A stretch of 64,000 nucleotides of DNA from Acanthacorydalis orientalis (GCA_034766995.1 CM068318.1:33020956-33084955); one strand, 5' to 3'; positions 36,115 through 48,662 are shown, counted from the stretch's first letter. Notes: generated by a model not told the origin, from the letters alone. Made by a program: numbers and translations.

Positions 36115-38473
36115 CAAACATCTTAAGAATACCTGGTTTCTATACGACTCTATTAAATATGGAATCAAGTGACTCCAATCAATAGCTGACAGTAATAAAA
36201 GGAAAGAAAATAACTTATTTTTTTAAATGCAAATTAAGACGACTTATTTTTTTAAATGCAGAAAAATGTTTGTTATTATGAAATTTAAAAAACTAAATAC
36301 TTTAAAAACGTAACATTGTAACCTTTGGGTTACATATTGAAAAAAAAATAAAATAAAGAATTCTAACTATGTAAAATAATGAAAAATGAAAACATCCGTA
36401 TTTTAAAGGGAATATTTTTTAATTATATTTACACTCACAAATCCGTTAATGAAGATTTAAAATAGACCTATCGACTTTCTGATATGACATTCAGTTATAA
36501 CGATTTCTTTGTCAAGGCCCGTTAAGTGCCTTAAGCGAATTTTTCTATACCCACATAGTTTCTAGTTTGTGTATAGTGATTCAGTTGATTGGCACTGAAT
36601 TTTTATATAATTCTCTATTTTCATGTTTGTGCAACATATAATGTTTCTAGCGAAAGTGATTATTTTATTATCGTTAACCTTGTTGTTTTCGTGGTCTCGC
36701 TATCTATTGGTTTTTCACCCAAGCATAAGCATATTTTTCACCCATCATGAAATCTTTCAAACAGTTCGATAATTTATCATATTTATGTAGAATTCTAGAG
36801 TATTTATTTTATTTTACTGCATTTTTCTTTTTAGAAACGAGATAGAAAAAATGGTTCGTGCGTAAAAGTACTTTAATTATGTTTTTTTTTAAAAAAACAT
36901 AATTTGAATAGAATGGGTAGTTCCTTGTTCAAATGAAATGAAGTTAACAAATGAAGTAAATATGGAAAATAATTGCTTATCAGTAAATATATTAGTTTTA
37001 TAAAAAAGAAAGTCACTGTGTAATCATATGAGAATGATGTGACAGTAGAAAATAAATTTTCTTTATTTATTGATTTTTTCTCGTACGCATTTACCTAATA
37101 CTATTTTAGAATGAAACATTTATGAAAACCATGTATGAAAAACTCGACAAAATTATTACATAATCTAGACTTCTAAACAATGTAAAAATCTCCTGACTGG
37201 CAAAAACATTCAAGGTTCATATAAGTTGTGTTGTATTTCCAATCAGTGTTCTAAGGTTGTTTGCTGGTTGAAAATTAAGTAAACTGAAATGTAATAAGAA
37301 TAGGGTATATAGCGACATTCACTGATACGTGTCTCATTTTGCTTGTTAACTACCAAATGATTTGTTATCAATTCGTTTTGAAGTAACAAGTTACAGACAC
37401 GCCAACGGCAATATTAAAAAGTCAACGTCGATTGAACCCAACCGACTCGTGTCGCAATGTGCAGCTAAACGTATAAAAGCACATTATTAAAATAAACGTG
37501 TACAGATATTTGTAATGCACTTTATTCATAAGTTAAATCATTTTGTAAGTGAAATATTTAATAATTTTAAATTATTTCCTAGTTATTAAATTTCAAAAAG
37601 TCAAGTTAGACACCCAAAAGCCAGTCAAGACAAAAATATTAATCAAATTGATTTTATATTCAAAAAGTTAATGTAAATTTAAAAATATTAAAGGTATTGT
37701 TACCACTTCACATTAATTATTTATAAATATATGACTAATAGTGCTTAAATCATTTTTTTATTTTACAATTTTAAGCGAGAGCAAATATTTCAGTATAAAA
37801 AATTAATTCAATGTGACAGATCTTGATATATTCCATAATAATTCGAAATAATGCAACAGATAAGATGGAATTATCGTGTAAGTTGTTGACAGACTCAGAG
37901 TTTAAGCAGATTCAATTCAGAAACTAATTAGAGCAACAGGTCTGAACGTTTATATTACTAGAAGGTAGTTCATTAGCAACAAGAACAATAAATGAAACTT
38001 TGGACTATGTTAAAGAGCACTTAAATACATTTGGAAGGTTTTAGAAATTGTTTGTTTCTAATGATTTATCTATCTTTTAATACTTCCTGGATTTAAATAT
38101 AGTTTTTTATTATTATCTTCGTTTTTATATCAGTTATATAAGAATGTAAACTAAAAATATATCTGAGCATTCCAGGCCAGAGCTTTCAATTTAAAATAAA
38201 ATTAATTTTATGAAATGCATTGGAATAATTTAGTTAACACAATCATTATATTTTCTTTCACCAAAAATATCATGTATTTAAAATTAAAGCAAGACACATT
38301 TTTTTTTAAAAAAATTTGGCAGGTTAGTAATTAATAGATAGTAATTTTCCACCTGGATAATACTGTTGTCCGTGCAAGTTTTCAACAGGAGATTAAAGAT
38401 TAGTTATTAATAGTTAAGTCAGGGTCTGATAAGAATTCTTGCTATGAAATATATTACCTTAGATAAAATATAT
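36115..38473. other. A+T-rich DNA, no gene recognised
   Basis: Two copies of ACTTATTTTTTTAAATGCA lie 30 bp apart (about 36213 and 36242). A higher-G+C patch at about 37385-37480 ends in GTATAAAAGC, a TATA-box-like word, but no exon follows that I can identify. Confidence 0.5.
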
Positions 38474-39164
38474 TTAACGGTCAACTTGTTTTTACACAAA
38501 ATTTTTGCTAGGTCGTGAGTTTTTCTTAACAGTTTTTTTTAATTTAACATTTGTTAGTATTATTTTAAATTTCAATAAAAAAAACTCATTTTTACATAAG
38601 TACTTAAAATTGTTTATTGGGTATTTGCTTCGTTATTTTTTATAATCAGATAATGTATATGATATCATGAAAAACATTCTACAATATCTAACCCGGGGTA
38701 ATCATCGCAATTTGAAAAAAAATCTAATTATTTTTCTTCCACTAGAAACATCTATTGAGCAAACCACACATTTTTTTGCCATAGAATAGTTAGTTTAGTT
38801 CATGAAATTTTCCATTCAATTGTTGCTGAGGTTTCGAAGTTGTAGGTTGCCGTCCAACAGTTATATATGAGTGAAAATCACTAACAAGTTGTTTTACCAA
38901 TTTTTTGACAAACTGCAAATGAAGCATTGGTTTGTTGCCTTTTCTTTCTTCACAGAGTTTATATAAAATGTATGCATTTGTAGCACTTGCTTCCAGACCC
39001 TAGAAAATAATACAAAAATCCATATAATAAAATTCTTATTAATTAAAAAAGGATATCTCGCTTTAGCGGAAACTCGATCAACATAGGTCCTGTGTGGCGA
39101 CATATGACTAAAAATCCCGCTACTATTGGTTTTTGTATGTTGACATTCGACCGATAAGGGTTAA
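38474..39164 (-). mobile_element. piggyBac-like relic, internally deleted
   Basis: The right border reads CCGATAAGGGTTAA (39151-39164): the TTAA target with CCCTTATCGG as the terminal bases on the minus strand. Within a hundred bases the minus strand passes into the transposase C-terminus, so the bulk of the transposase has been deleted. A TTAACGG at 38474 is a possible left border but the match to the right terminus is poor. Confidence 0.55.
38640..39010 (-). pseudogene. piggyBac transposase C-terminal fragment
   Basis: On the minus strand the frame LEASATNAYILYKLCEERKG matches the end of the piggyBac catalytic domain (usually VVNAYILY). LHLQFVKKLVKQLV and then GRQPTTS..QQLNGKFHEL follow. 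In other frames come KKCVVC-like and VECF-like remnants of the cysteine-rich C-terminal domain. Stops and shifts split the C-terminal domain. The order of motifs is the evidence, and no catalytic aspartate is in view. Confidence 0.72.
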
Positions 39165-39869
39165 AATAAGTTCGTTTTATAATTATAAGTGAATAAACTT
39201 GAACTAATTTCATAAATAATTCAATTGAATATTTTCAAGCAATGGAAAACAAGCTTATTTAAGAGTTGTATTAATATATGATTTTTAATTTTGTTCCATT
39301 TAACTCAGTTTAGTAATTATTATTTTTTTCGAATGTTTTCGGGAGATATTTATAGAAATAATGTGTAAAATAATTAAATAAATCGTGTTTTAGTAGAAAA
39401 AAATACATTTATAATACGTTTTTTGCTTTTTTTATTGGTCCTTAGTAATTGGTCCTTAGTACTTGAGTCTTTTTAGCTGACTTACAACAAACATGTATGC
39501 AACAGCGCAGAATTTTTATTAGAATCATCGAAAGGTCTATAGTTTTCGAACCACGATAATGTATTGTACTACTGTGATTTAGCTGATCGTTGAAAAAGTT
39601 GAAATAATGATTGCCTTGCGACAATTGAATGCTAATATTTTGTTTCTGTTTCATTCAGTAAATATAAAGTTTCTGAAAACTGATTAAAATGAATATATGA
39701 AGGCTCTTTGTTGAGACACAATGTTCAGTTGATTGAATTCAGCTAATTTCTTTTTATTTGGGATATGTTTTTCAACTGTCTGTGGTACTATAAACGTTTA
39801 TGTGAAACCAATCGTAATGAAACATAAAATCAATAATATAGTGCACTTAACTTTGAAAAACATTCCATT

Positions 39870-40145
39870 CTTTGTGACGTGATCTCTGATGGTTATTTCG
39901 TATGCTGAGTCAGCACCTTCGCATTTCTATGTTACTCAAGTAGGGGTGTAAATTGCAAAAACTATTAACGTCGCACGCGACAAAATGCTTCCACATTGTT
40001 TTCTGTGTTTTTTCAAACTTTTATCGCGTGTGGTATTTCTAGCATTACTTAGACCATTAATAACTCGTTATTTTCGAAAGTGGGTGGTGAGTGTTATGAC
40101 CATAAAGTATACACTCGATTGTGTGTCATCGAACAACTTATATCT
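39870..40145. promoter_or_regulatory. Candidate enhancer-like patch
   Basis: The patch holds TGACGTGA (39875-39882, CRE-like), a perfect Maf recognition palindrome (39903-39915), and the inverted repeat GTCGCACGCGAC near 39971. A further ATCGCGTGTGG lies near 40024. Such G+C-containing factor sites are rare in the surrounding DNA. Function is inference. Two or more eroded transposon ends could give the same look. Confidence 0.35.
39903..39915. promoter_or_regulatory. Perfect T-MARE (Maf/CncC-type site)
   Basis: TGCTGAGTCAGCA is the full 13-bp palindromic consensus bound by Maf homodimers and by CNC-bZIP/small-Maf pairs (CncC with Maf-S in insects). It lies far from any visible promoter, so a role would be as a distal or intronic enhancer. 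Confidence 0.45.
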
Positions 40146-41238
40146 AATCCGTTAACCATGAACATTCAACAGATTTCAAGTTAAGGAATATTAGTCTACA
40201 TCAGATATTTGTTTTTGATGTTTGTTATTTTATAATAATTATAACAATAAACATTAAATAATTTGTATTAATTAATATGAATTACAGAACGATTTTATCG
40301 AACGAGAAAATAGTAACACTAATAACAATTACAATAATATTCTTTACCAAGGTATACTCATATTTTTGGTTTACATTTTATATTTTAAATCAGCACACAT
40401 ATCTTTCAGTTATTACAAATTACATTTCTTACTTGTGAAAAATAAACCGCTTAGAAAAATGTCTACCATACTGGTTTACTCAAAGAAAAAGATATTAGTA
40501 TGCAGTAAGTGAAGAAAGTGTATTTATTTTTCAGTATGACTATAAAAAATATTTATATATTTCATTCATCTTTAAACTTGTTTAGATGTCTAATGTATTT
40601 CTTTGAAATTGTTAGTTTTTTTTTCATAATGACTAATAAACAAGTAAAATGTTTTTAAAATGACTGTTCTGTAACAGATCTGTATATGCAAATTTTTAAC
40701 ATATAACATCTATTATTTTACGTATGTGTTTGTTCTCAGAATGATGATAATTCTTTGAAACATTTTTTACACATTTCTTGTTTAGAATGAGAATTAATTT
40801 CTCAAGGTCATGTTTGAATATCGTTAACCAAATTGATCGTTACTCTTTGAATATGCACGATTAGTAATGCTTTTAAATCTCATTAATCATATTTACAAAA
40901 AAAGACATATCTAAATGATGTTTGTTCCTTTATTAGAATAGTTGTCGGTTTGTGACGCAGGAGGATCCGATCAATATATCATCATAGATTAATTTTATAG
41001 TTCCATACGATTTTTAAACCAGATTTTTATGTTAAACACAAATATGTAACGTGAACTTTTTTTTATGATTAAATTTATCCAGCTTAATATTTGATACATC
41101 TATTATTCATATAATATTCAAGCTATATATAATCGATAACATATTATGTAGAATAAATTGGGCGACGGTTTTTATAATTTTACCTACTAATTTTCTTAAT
41201 GACTGTGATACATGTTACATGAACAAGTATGTGTATTA

Positions 41239-41241
41239 TAT

Positions 41242-41274
<33 letters not shown>

Positions 41275-41276
41275 AT
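41239..41276. repeat. (AT)n microsatellite
   Basis: An AT run closing in ACACACA. Confidence 0.93.
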
Positions 41277-41385
41277 ATCTAGTTGTATTAAAATACATAC
41301 ATTGTGATTTTTAAATTACAAAGACTTTTGTATAGAAATATTTTACAAACAGAGTTAATATTAATAGCAATCTATCTGAGATTAG

Positions 41386-42430
41386 ATTTTGACATGCCAA
41401 CAATTAAAGAGTTACTACCGACTTATTGACGGAAATTTACGAAAAACATGCAAACACCATATGATTATAATAGTGGAAATCAATGCTAGAATGCGATCAA
41501 TGAATCAAAGCTGTTTCGAAATTTTTGAACATAGTGCCCTAAACTGTTTGAGACTATCATTCGACATTTACAATAAAAGAGGTCGCTATTGGTTTAATGT
41601 ATGAAAAATAATGGATTTATAGCAGCTAATGGTCGTAGTAAAAGTGATACACCAGCACATGCCATGTTTATCAATATACTAGGGAAAAGTATTATCGATA
41701 TGGCATGGTTAAATTTCCAAGCACTCCTAAATATGATTGATTTTTAAGTGGTAGATTTCTGTTTAGAATCGGACCATCTTCCATGTGTGCTGACACTTCG
41801 TATAGAAACATTACCGCACGAATCCCATTCAAAGAACGTCACTTTGCCTCGACTTAAAATAGAATATCTTAAATGGGGCGAAAAGAAGATAAACGAGTAT
41901 AAACTAATTTAAGTAGGAGCGCTTTAAACGAAAATGGAAATTACTCTAACCAAAACCTACCTACAAATATATCTTTTGTACAACTAACATACGAAATTGC
42001 AGAAGAATTAGAGATGAAAAACAGCGTGATACTTCACTTGGATAGAAAGACTTGAGTAAATCAATCTTACTATGATCGAAAGTGTAAAAATCTAAAAAAA
42101 AACTACGACAAAAATTTAATTTTTTTTAAAAAAATCTAACTTTAACAATGCTAGAATAGATTATGTGGAAACACAAAAACAATTAAAAAAAAGAATAAAC
42201 TCAAATAAAAAAGATTATCAGAATACGGTAATCACAAAAGTGTCGAATATAAAAAATAATCGAGAAATTTGGATTGTAATTAAGGTGTTAAATAATGAGA
42301 AAAAATACAACAAATATTTTCAGAAAAATTAAAGGCGGTTGTAGAAAAACATCTACAGATTGTTAACATGTACTACGGGATTCCATCGCTACACCTTGGG
42401 GATTGTTTTGCAAAATACCATACTTTGTAC
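41386..42430 (+). pseudogene. LINE ORF2 fragment (jockey/R1-like)
   Basis: This is the endonuclease and linker of a non-LTR retrotransposon, broken into frames. VEINARMRSMNQ (near 41478) stands where active elements have GDFNARIG. HSALNCLRLSF follows, then NGRSKSDTPAHAMFINILGK (near 41629) and SIIDMAWLNFQA. After one stop comes VVDFCLESDHLPCVLTLR (near 41749), the SDH motif that closes the catalytic site. KWGEKKINEYKL and a basic linker with IDYVETQKQLKKRI and REIWIVIKVLNN (to about 42290) come next. The reverse transcriptase is absent, so the copy is truncated at its right side by deletion or rearrangement. The aspartate of the GDFN motif is lost. Confidence 0.82.
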
Positions 42431-43164
42431 CATAATAAAAATTAAATTTATTACAAAAGTATACACATAGATATACATCAGTTTTACATTTTTTTTATAT
42501 TTTCAATTAAGTAAACTAATTTCATAAGCGTGTTTTTGTTGTTTTACTTATTATTAATGTTTAAATAATTTTTAAGCATATACATTTATTCATTTTGCTT
42601 TTAAAAGGCATATAATTACTATTATCTCTATAGCTTTATCTGCATCACGTTGTTTGTGACTCGATGTTATATTAGATAGAAAAAAAAATAAAAACGTAAT
42701 CAAAGGTATGAACCTCTTATACAATTTCTTACACATATAGTAATTGTTACGCTCATTTAGTAAAAGTATCTTTTTACATGGAATATCATGGGGTTTAACG
42801 GTAACTTATTTAAAGTATCTTCTTATTACCGGTTTTAACAGTTAACATTGTTAAATTTATTTAAAAAACTTGCGAAAATATTTAAATGTTTCTTAAAAGC
42901 AAATTAGGCAAAAAGAATTCGAATGAAAAAACTTTTATACTTTTTTTTTGTTTATTTTTAAGTAATTGTGTGCGAATGACATCTTGCAATCTAAAAAAAC
43001 CATGTATGCATTTGTTATATACTAATATTTAACATTTGAAGTCGTTGAAAGAGAACGAACACTGTTTTATGTTTCCAATTAATTTGCCAGTATATTTTTT
43101 AAATGTTCAATAATTATGGTATTAATTGTCTATATAATAAAATGTTCATAAAATATTTGATAAA

Positions 43165-43169
<5 letters not shown>
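42431..43169. other. A+T-rich DNA, no gene recognised
   Basis: No signal beyond A+T runs. Confidence 0.55.
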
Positions 43170-43231
<62 letters not shown>

Positions 43232-43296
43232 TATATATACACATATTATATATACACATATTATATTTTCACAAATATATATATATATCTCTATAT

Positions 43297-43350
<54 letters not shown>
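43170..43350. repeat. Complex TA / ATACACATATT repeat block
   Basis: A TA run of about 57 bp leads into three copies of a degenerate ATATATACACATATT unit, then another run of about 45 bp. The whole block is about 180 bp. Confidence 0.95.
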
Positions 43351-43352
<2 letters not shown>

Positions 43353-43556
43353 TCATAAAATAGATAAATTGTATATAGAAATAATGATGATAATGGTTGA
43401 GTTCCTCGAATATGAAAGCATCAATCTGTGATAATAATTACTGAATCGTGTGCACAGATATTCGTGTTATTAGAATTATTCGTGAATGATTATTTTCAAA
43501 TTACTTTATGAAAGAAACGGCTATAAACTGGTACGAGTTGACTTTTGATTACTTAC

Positions 43557-43638
43557 CTCAATGCTGCTTCTGATGTAGGGTCGTTCAACTCGTTTTGTAA
43601 ACCTTATTCATGTAGGAAACGACATTGGTGACTGGACT
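43557..43638 (-). other. Candidate minus-strand first exon
   Basis: On the minus strand, ATCAGTCC fits the insect initiator (TCAGT) at about 43640-43635. Eighty-odd bases later GAG is followed by GTAAGTAATC, a strong splice donor (exon end at 43557). The stretch is richer in G+C than its surroundings and has no long frame, so it would be a 5' untranslated or noncoding exon. There is no TATA box and no acceptor to pair it with, so this remains weak. Confidence 0.15.
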
Positions 43639-43781
43639 GATACAAACGTTCTCTAGATCAGTACTGTACGCCCCGCTGCAATCAACCTTACTTTGATTTC
43701 TTTCGTTTCAAAATGTATATGTCGAGTTTTATTTACAGTATTATTAATCGAAAATTTTCTATATACATCTTTTTCTATACA

Positions 43782-43783
<2 letters not shown>

Positions 43784-43825
<42 letters not shown>
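43784..43825. repeat. (TA)n microsatellite
   Basis: A TA run of about 42 bp. Confidence 0.96.
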
Positions 43826-44568
43826 CACATACATAAATAAAGCATAATATCAGTTGTAAAAGAAGACGTTTTACTGTTAAACTAAAAAAAAACAATAAAT
43901 ATTTGCCGTCGTTCTTTAATTTTTTATTGTGAGTAATCATAACATACTTTAATCATTTCGGAATGAAAACTAATTTCAAGCTAAATAGTCATGTTACAAA
44001 CAAATAACAAAGCCATTAACTAATACAAAATCAGATATTTATATCGATGAAATTCATTCAAATATGTATTACTCGTATCAGTAATTATACACAGAAATAA
44101 AACCAGCACGCAAAGAAGTTAAATTTTGTTTTATCTAGGAAATGTTCTAACAAAACGTATTTCATACAAGTCGTAGAGAATATAATTTCTAGAAAGTAAT
44201 AAAATAGCACATTTCGTAAGTATTTAATCTAATCCGGATGTAATCCTTTGTAAAGTCATTTGTTTGTAACGTAGGCTTAAATCCACATTCAATTTTCTTT
44301 TACTCTGTTGAAATTACATTTAGGCAAATTTCAGAGAATTAATAACATTAAAACAGATAACAAGTTATTTAAAAAGCTGAACTAAATTAAAAAGTATCAA
44401 AGATAGTCATTCATAACTATAAATGCAAATAGTTTAACATAATAAATAAAGAATCACATTTCTGAATGGTTTATTTACTACAAGTTTGTAGAACAAATTA
44501 CAGGATTTCTTAAGAGAACATAACTTTATGAAGTATTAATGGGCTTTTTAATTAATAATAGATATATC
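43826..44568. other. A+T-rich DNA, no gene recognised
   Basis: Nothing assignable between the TA tract and the next mariner. Confidence 0.55.
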
Positions 44569-44570
44569 TA

Positions 44571-45128
44571 TTAGAGTGGTAAAAAATAATTGCGGTTTAT
44601 GACTTTCAAATTCATAAACATTTTTTAATTTAAGTGGTCCAAAACTGATGGATGACCAACGTCTAACTTTTTATACAAGCTCTTGAGTTATTCTGCGCGG
44701 TTCTGATTCAACTAACGCTTTCAGTTGGTCTCTATAAACTGACGGACGTCTGATACCTTCTTCATCTTCAAGGCTCTCGTCCGCAGGATGACATTTTTGG
44801 AATCTCCATTACACCATAAGTTCCTTAATAGTGCCCACATCAAAAGCATCGTTTAATTTACAAGCAGTTTCTGCTACTTAACCATCCATTTTGTATTCAT
44901 ACAAATTGATCAAAAAATTACTCTTATTTGCTTTTTTTCCATTTTTAATTCAATAGCCCAATTGAAGCAAAATTAATAATAAAACCTGAGTCGATGTTAC
45001 CAAAATACAGATCAAAAAATAGACTTCAAAATGATATTAACATGAACACGATAAAAGAACGTTCGTTGGAAAAAAATTAAGGCTAAAATTCAGAAGCAAA
45101 TATCGCAATTATTTTTTTACCAACCTAA
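44571..45128 (-). mobile_element. Hsmar1-like mariner MITE, copy 3
   Basis: Ends TTAGAGTGGTAAAAAATAAT... and ...AATTATTTTTTTACCAACCT lie between TA duplications (44569-44570, 45129-45130). In the minus direction it holds the same parts as 31174: a leader, the helix-turn-helix region (VWWRFQKCHPADESLEDEE; RRPSVYRDQLKALVESEPR) and a direct jump to the 3' end. At 558 bp, with the same deletion junction, it is a sibling of copy 1. Many substitutions show it is old. Confidence 0.92.
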
Positions 45129-45394
45129 TACCAAAAATGATAAGAGTATATCAATAATCCTTAAAAATTATACATACTTTGATAGTTTTAAATTTCTAGT
45201 AATCGATGACCAGTTAATATTTTTCAATTTTCAAAAGTCTTCAGCTGCGAAAAAATTGAAATCTCCTGATTAACCTGACTATTCATGCATATATCCTTGT
45301 TTTCCGTAGTATTTTTTTTAAAAAAGTGACAATAATACTATACTGAATTATATACAAAACTTGGTCGGGTATAAATCGATCAGCCTTTTTATAA

Positions 45395-45399
<5 letters not shown>

Positions 45400-45456
<57 letters not shown>
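45400..45456. repeat. (TA)n microsatellite
   Basis: A TA run of about 57 bp. Confidence 0.97.
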
Positions 45457-45457
<1 letters not shown>

Positions 45458-45645
45458 CATACGTATTGATCCTTTTATACGAGAGGGACATCAACACTAG
45501 TGTAGTATCCCGATATCATTGTTATTAATGCGTTTTTTTCTTCTTTTTTTTCGTATAGTTCTTTGTACACAGGGCCTATATTCATCCTAACCTTTTGTTA
45601 AAGAATCTTCACTAACAACGAATTCATATCTCAAGTAGTATGGTG

Positions 45646-45660
45646 TTGGCTCAGCGCCAA
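45646..45660. promoter_or_regulatory. Perfect NFI-type palindrome
   Basis: TTGGCTCAGCGCCAA fits the full nuclear factor I consensus TTGGC-N5-GCCAA. It also forms a small hairpin. No gene context supports it directly. Confidence 0.3.
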
Positions 45661-46503
45661 CTCTTTGTATAAACCATAGTGAAATTGTTAATTGAATCAA
45701 GTGTTATCTAAACAAATACGTATATAACGGTCATACATGGTTAAATTTTTATATTACAGACATGTTACACGACAGACTTTTTTTAATAAATTATCGCACG
45801 TCTACATGATTGACGTCGTTTAATGTCCAGCATAGTAAATAGTAATAAAGAAAAACAAAGTGTTTTATATTTCAATAATTTTTATTAAGTTTTCTTTATT
45901 TATTTTGACGTAAATAAAAGTTTTATTTTGTTTGGTTACCTTCTATGTTATTTCAATGATGATGGCTTTAAAATAGAGTTATGCGACTCATTACAAGGCC
46001 ATTTTCAACACTGTTAATGTTAGTAGCATATATCAAATTATATTTTAAGAAATATTATCTTTTTAAGTAAAGAACACTATTGTTGATATAAATTTAAAAA
46101 ATCATTAAAAATTGTAAAGAAGTTTTCAGAATTAAATAATGAAAATAACTCTTACAAAGAAACTTACCAAATTATTAAGAAAAAAATTCATTATTTTACT
46201 AAAATTAAAATACTTGTTGACAATCTTTCCGATTTTTTTAATGTTTAAATATAATATGAATATTTAAATACTATTTTCTTATTTTTTATTTATCATTTAA
46301 GATAATATCTATTTAACTCTAAAATATGCGTATATTAACTTTTAATAATCTTATTAATGTCACAATTGGGTGAAATATTATCATATTTTTTGTTTCGATA
46401 AAAAAAAAAACTAAAAATCATGATTTTTGTTACATATTGTTATAACTTTATTAAATGTTAATATGCAATTTTTTTCTATATCAAATTAATTACATTTAAT
46501 TTC

Positions 46504-46506
<3 letters not shown>

Positions 46507-46546
<40 letters not shown>
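46507..46546. repeat. (TA)n microsatellite
   Basis: A TA run of about 40 bp. Confidence 0.96.
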
Positions 46547-46547
<1 letters not shown>

Positions 46548-47344
46548 AAAGAAAATGATATGAATAATAATATAAAGTGATAACAACTTATGAAGGGAAA
46601 ATAATTTTTGGTGTAGTTATTTGTATTGCTTTTTTAATCATTATTGTTTAAAATAGTATCAATGTTTCCGGAAAACAAAGATACAACGGACATTTTATTT
46701 CGTGGCGTAGTTTTTCCAGAATCAGATACATGACATTTCTTCTAGTTTTCTGCAATTGAATATTGATGTGGATTATGTATATTTCTGTTTTTGTTTTTGA
46801 AATTTAACCAATGATTAAATGCAAATATGGTCAGTGGTTTGGTTTTTCAATACAAAGTTTTATTATCCTAATGTTCTAAAAAGCTCAACCTTTTTTCATT
46901 TTTTCTCCGTATTTCAAAAAATATAAATGCTAGCACCGTTCAATATTCTCTGAAATAAAACAACATATTGTTTATTTCTGCTACAATTATGTGTGAACCA
47001 CAGTTGATCAAATGTATTAACACCTTCTTTGGCGTTGCTGTACAATTTATAATCTTACTTTTCCTTTTTTTAAATGAATGGCGCCAGTTTTATTTTATTA
47101 TGTGTATCAAAAAGGAACGTTGATTCCGACTGGTCGTTGTATAGTGATGATTATTCTGTAGGAAATTTACATAGTTTTTAAGCACTGAGTCCACTTATGG
47201 TTTTGTAGTATTTATTTTATCTATTTAGTATCTATAGATGGTACATAGGCTGACTGTGTTCACTTGATGGCGTAATTTCGAGGTTTAACCGTATCAGCCG
47301 AGAAACAACTGTACTAGGCTAATGATTAGCATTAACAAACTGAT

Positions 47345-47440
47345 TAATTTTCACACGGGAACTTTTCACTAATCCGACAAACCACAAAAACGTTTTTTAT
47401 CAAACATGTTCGATAATTGATTATTGATCATTTTGACCGA
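47345..47440 (-). repeat. Dispersed repeat, copy C
   Basis: GACAAACCACAAAAACG through AATTGATTATTGATC matches the reverse complement of 63333-63393, including 15 identical bases (AATTGATTATTGATC). The left terminus region (CACTAATCCGACAA) resembles CACCTAACAA at the end of the copy at 63229. Confidence 0.5.
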
Positions 47441-48305
47441 ATAGTATTTTACCCCTGTAGTACACTGATTTAAAGAACCGATAAAACAAAATGAGTGTAT
47501 ATATTAGAGATATTTATATAAAAAAAAATTCTCTGTATTAATTCAAAAATTTCTACTAATGAAATGTGATCTCATGATCAGCGAAAAATGTACCAAAATA
47601 TCAAATATTCATTCATTTTTACAAGTTGCATAAATTATTTTTCATCCGAATAAATAGTGTAATCCACAATTTATACTTTTTTCTTAAATAACCAAACGTT
47701 TCAAACAGAAATGTATTTTGCCTCCAGTATTCATTAACATTTACATTTGTTTCGTCACTAAAGCGATCGCATTGTTGATTTTGTACAATTTACTCGCCTT
47801 TCTCCTCAGTTCTTCGACAATAATGAAAGAAGTGTTTTAGTTTCTTTATATTTAATTTTCCGAGTCTTAAAATTAATTAAAAATAATATTCTTGATAAAT
47901 ATAATTTAACGTGAAACAATTATATGAAATATAAAAACTATTCTCTAGAATTAAAATAACTTTATTATTTCATGGTAGCAATTATAAAAATTATTGCATG
48001 AATTAAAAATTAAATTGACCGGTAAGAGAAATTAATAACTAAAAAATATATTAACTTTTTTTACTGTTACATTAATTAAATGAATTCCATTGTTATGCTC
48101 ATAAATATTTCTAATTATATTATTTTTTACTTCTGGATAATAAATACAAGTTTATTTAATGTACTTTTATATATTAGCCAATCGGTTTTTATTTAAAAAA
48201 AAAGAACATTAGTATTTATTCCCGTCCACAAATTGAAAATTTCTTTAGTCTGTTTAAAGCTTAATCGAAATATTAAAAAGCTTGAACGAAGTATGTCATT
48301 ATATA

Positions 48306-48619
48306 CAGTGCCGTATTCAGAATTTAATTTGGAGGAGAAGCGAGGCGAAAGGATAACATTTTTTTTAATGTGAATTCAGTAAAATTCATTAGGTGATTAT
48401 AAAAAAATATTTCAAGAATGAAACCAGTTTTCTTTCTACAGAGCTCTTTAATTACTTCAGTCGTGCTCATATTAATCTATCTGTGTATATAAGAGCATTT
48501 TGATGATTTGATTGAGCGTATATAGGAGCAGGATGATTTTGTTTTGTTTAAATAATTATTTTTTTTCTTTTCCTTTGAGTGGTACTAGGACCCTTTGCCT
48601 CCCCACTTGTATACGCCAT

Positions 48620-48621
<2 letters not shown>
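48306..48621. mobile_element. Probable hAT-type MITE
   Basis: The left end CAGTGCCGTATTCAG and the right end read in reverse (TAATGGCGTATACAAG) both resemble CAGTGGCGTATC, a common hAT terminus. Both are followed inside by G-rich words (GGAGGAGAAGCGAGGCG; GTGGGGAGGC). The 8 bases outside each end are ATTATATA and CATATATA, similar but in simple sequence. At 316 bp without a coding frame it is non-autonomous. Confidence 0.6.

Positions 48622-48660
<39 letters not shown>
48622..48660. repeat. (AT)n microsatellite
   Basis: An AT run of about 37 bp that begins where the MITE at 48306 ends, on its presumed target duplication. Confidence 0.96.

Positions 48661-48662
<2 letters not shown>

Larger units (their letters stand above)
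39165..41385. other. Noncoding, with a candidate regulatory patch
   Basis: Mostly A+T-rich. The section around 39870-40145 is different in composition and is annotated separately. A TA tract lies at 41239-41272. No exon was identified. Confidence 0.5.
45131..48305. other. A+T-rich DNA, no gene recognised
   Basis: Two TA tracts (45400-45456, 46507-46546), a perfect NFI-type site (45646-45660) and a fragment of a dispersed repeat (47345-47440) are all that could be supported. Confidence 0.5.

Noticed and set aside
37385..37510. GTATAAAAGC as a Pellino promoter
   Set aside because: No initiator at the right distance, no exon downstream and no link to the exon at 55841.
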